Part shown: positions 6,249 through 6,359 of the stretch, in pieces
Layout: every line of letters starts with the position of its first letter
Position numbering within the stretch: position 1 is the stretch's first letter
DNA from: Gammaproteobacteria bacterium
Lineage (GTDB): Bacteria; Pseudomonadota; Gammaproteobacteria; Pseudomonadales; Pseudohongiellaceae
DNA length: 6,359 nucleotides
Direction: 5' to 3'
Assembly (NCBI GenBank): GCA_016762995.1
Contig: JAESUT010000069.1
Coordinates: 8,495 to 14,853, forward strand
Translations under genes and position numbers: made by a program
The notes under the pieces: generated by a model
What the model saw: the letters and a program-made list of their open reading frames with translations, nothing else
Told to the model about the DNA's origin: nothing
Databases searched by the model: none

Positions 6249-6359
6249 TTACTGCAGCCACTGTGCCTTCGTTAATCTATCTAACTTGGCTAGGTCTGTT
6301 ACACATTCAATATTCCTATAGCCGGTATCGACTAATATTTTTTCTACAGCCTGCTTCTG
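6249..6359 (-). CDS. prmC: PrmC (HemK) release-factor glutamine methyltransferase, C-terminal fragment
   Basis: The minus strand from the right edge reads 36 codons to TAA at 6251-6249. The translation contains AVEKILVDTGYRNIECVTDL and ends RLTKAQWLQ. The pattern (A-V-x3-L-x3-GY-x2-IE-x3-DL ... R-x-T) is the C-terminal end of PrmC/HemK. In this family it is the last helix and strand of the Rossmann-like SAM-dependent methyltransferase that methylates the GGQ glutamine of RF1 and RF2. The catalytic NPPY motif lies outside the window, so the assignment rests on the C-terminal pattern plus the known prmC-moeB gene order in gammaproteobacteria. Confidence 0.8.
   Translation of the reverse strand, partial: QKQAVEKILVDTGYRNIECVTDLAKLDRLTKAQWLQ

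Noticed and set aside
1..6359. Mobile, defence or biosynthetic system
   Set aside because: No transposase, integrase, direct-repeat array, toxin-antitoxin pair or biosynthetic enzyme set is visible; every sizeable gene is housekeeping apart from one unknown small protein.

Overview
This window looks like a chromosomal housekeeping region of a gammaproteobacterium with moderate GC content. The evidence is the product set and order: a divergent mreB/gatCAB junction, a DEAD-box helicase closest to RhlB, and a prmC-moeB pair. A marine or Pseudomonas/Cellvibrio-type relative is plausible, but that is inference. I see no mobile element, CRISPR array, rRNA or tRNA, and no defence or biosynthetic cassette.

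Layout. Positions 1-74 (minus strand) are the first 24 codons of mreB, running off the left edge. Positions 75-440 are a divergent control region with a good sigma70-type promoter for gatC (perfect TATAAT at 302-307) and a leader of about 125 nt containing a 7-bp hairpin. On the plus strand follow gatC (441), gatA (795-2264), gatB (2267-3697) and a small ORF of 108 codons (3694-4020) that overlaps gatB by ATGA. On the minus strand lie rhlB (4017-5294) with its own promoter, then moeB (5462-6205) preceded by the C-terminal 36 codons of prmC (6249-6359).

How the genes work together. GatA, GatB and GatC form the GatCAB amidotransferase, which makes Gln-tRNA(Gln) and/or Asn-tRNA(Asn) from the mischarged Glu- or Asp-tRNAs. 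PrmC methylates release factors, RhlB unwinds RNA, MoeB activates MoaD for molybdopterin synthesis, and MreB organises the cell-shape machinery.

The one striking anomaly is in gatC. The reading frame gives a canonical 95-residue GatC from 441 to 728, but codon 69 is TAA (645-647). The 26 codons after it still read as a well-conserved GatC C-terminus. This is either a sequence error, a very recent nonsense mutation, or an unusual expression mechanism. It is the most useful thing here to check. No previously undescribed multigene system is evident.
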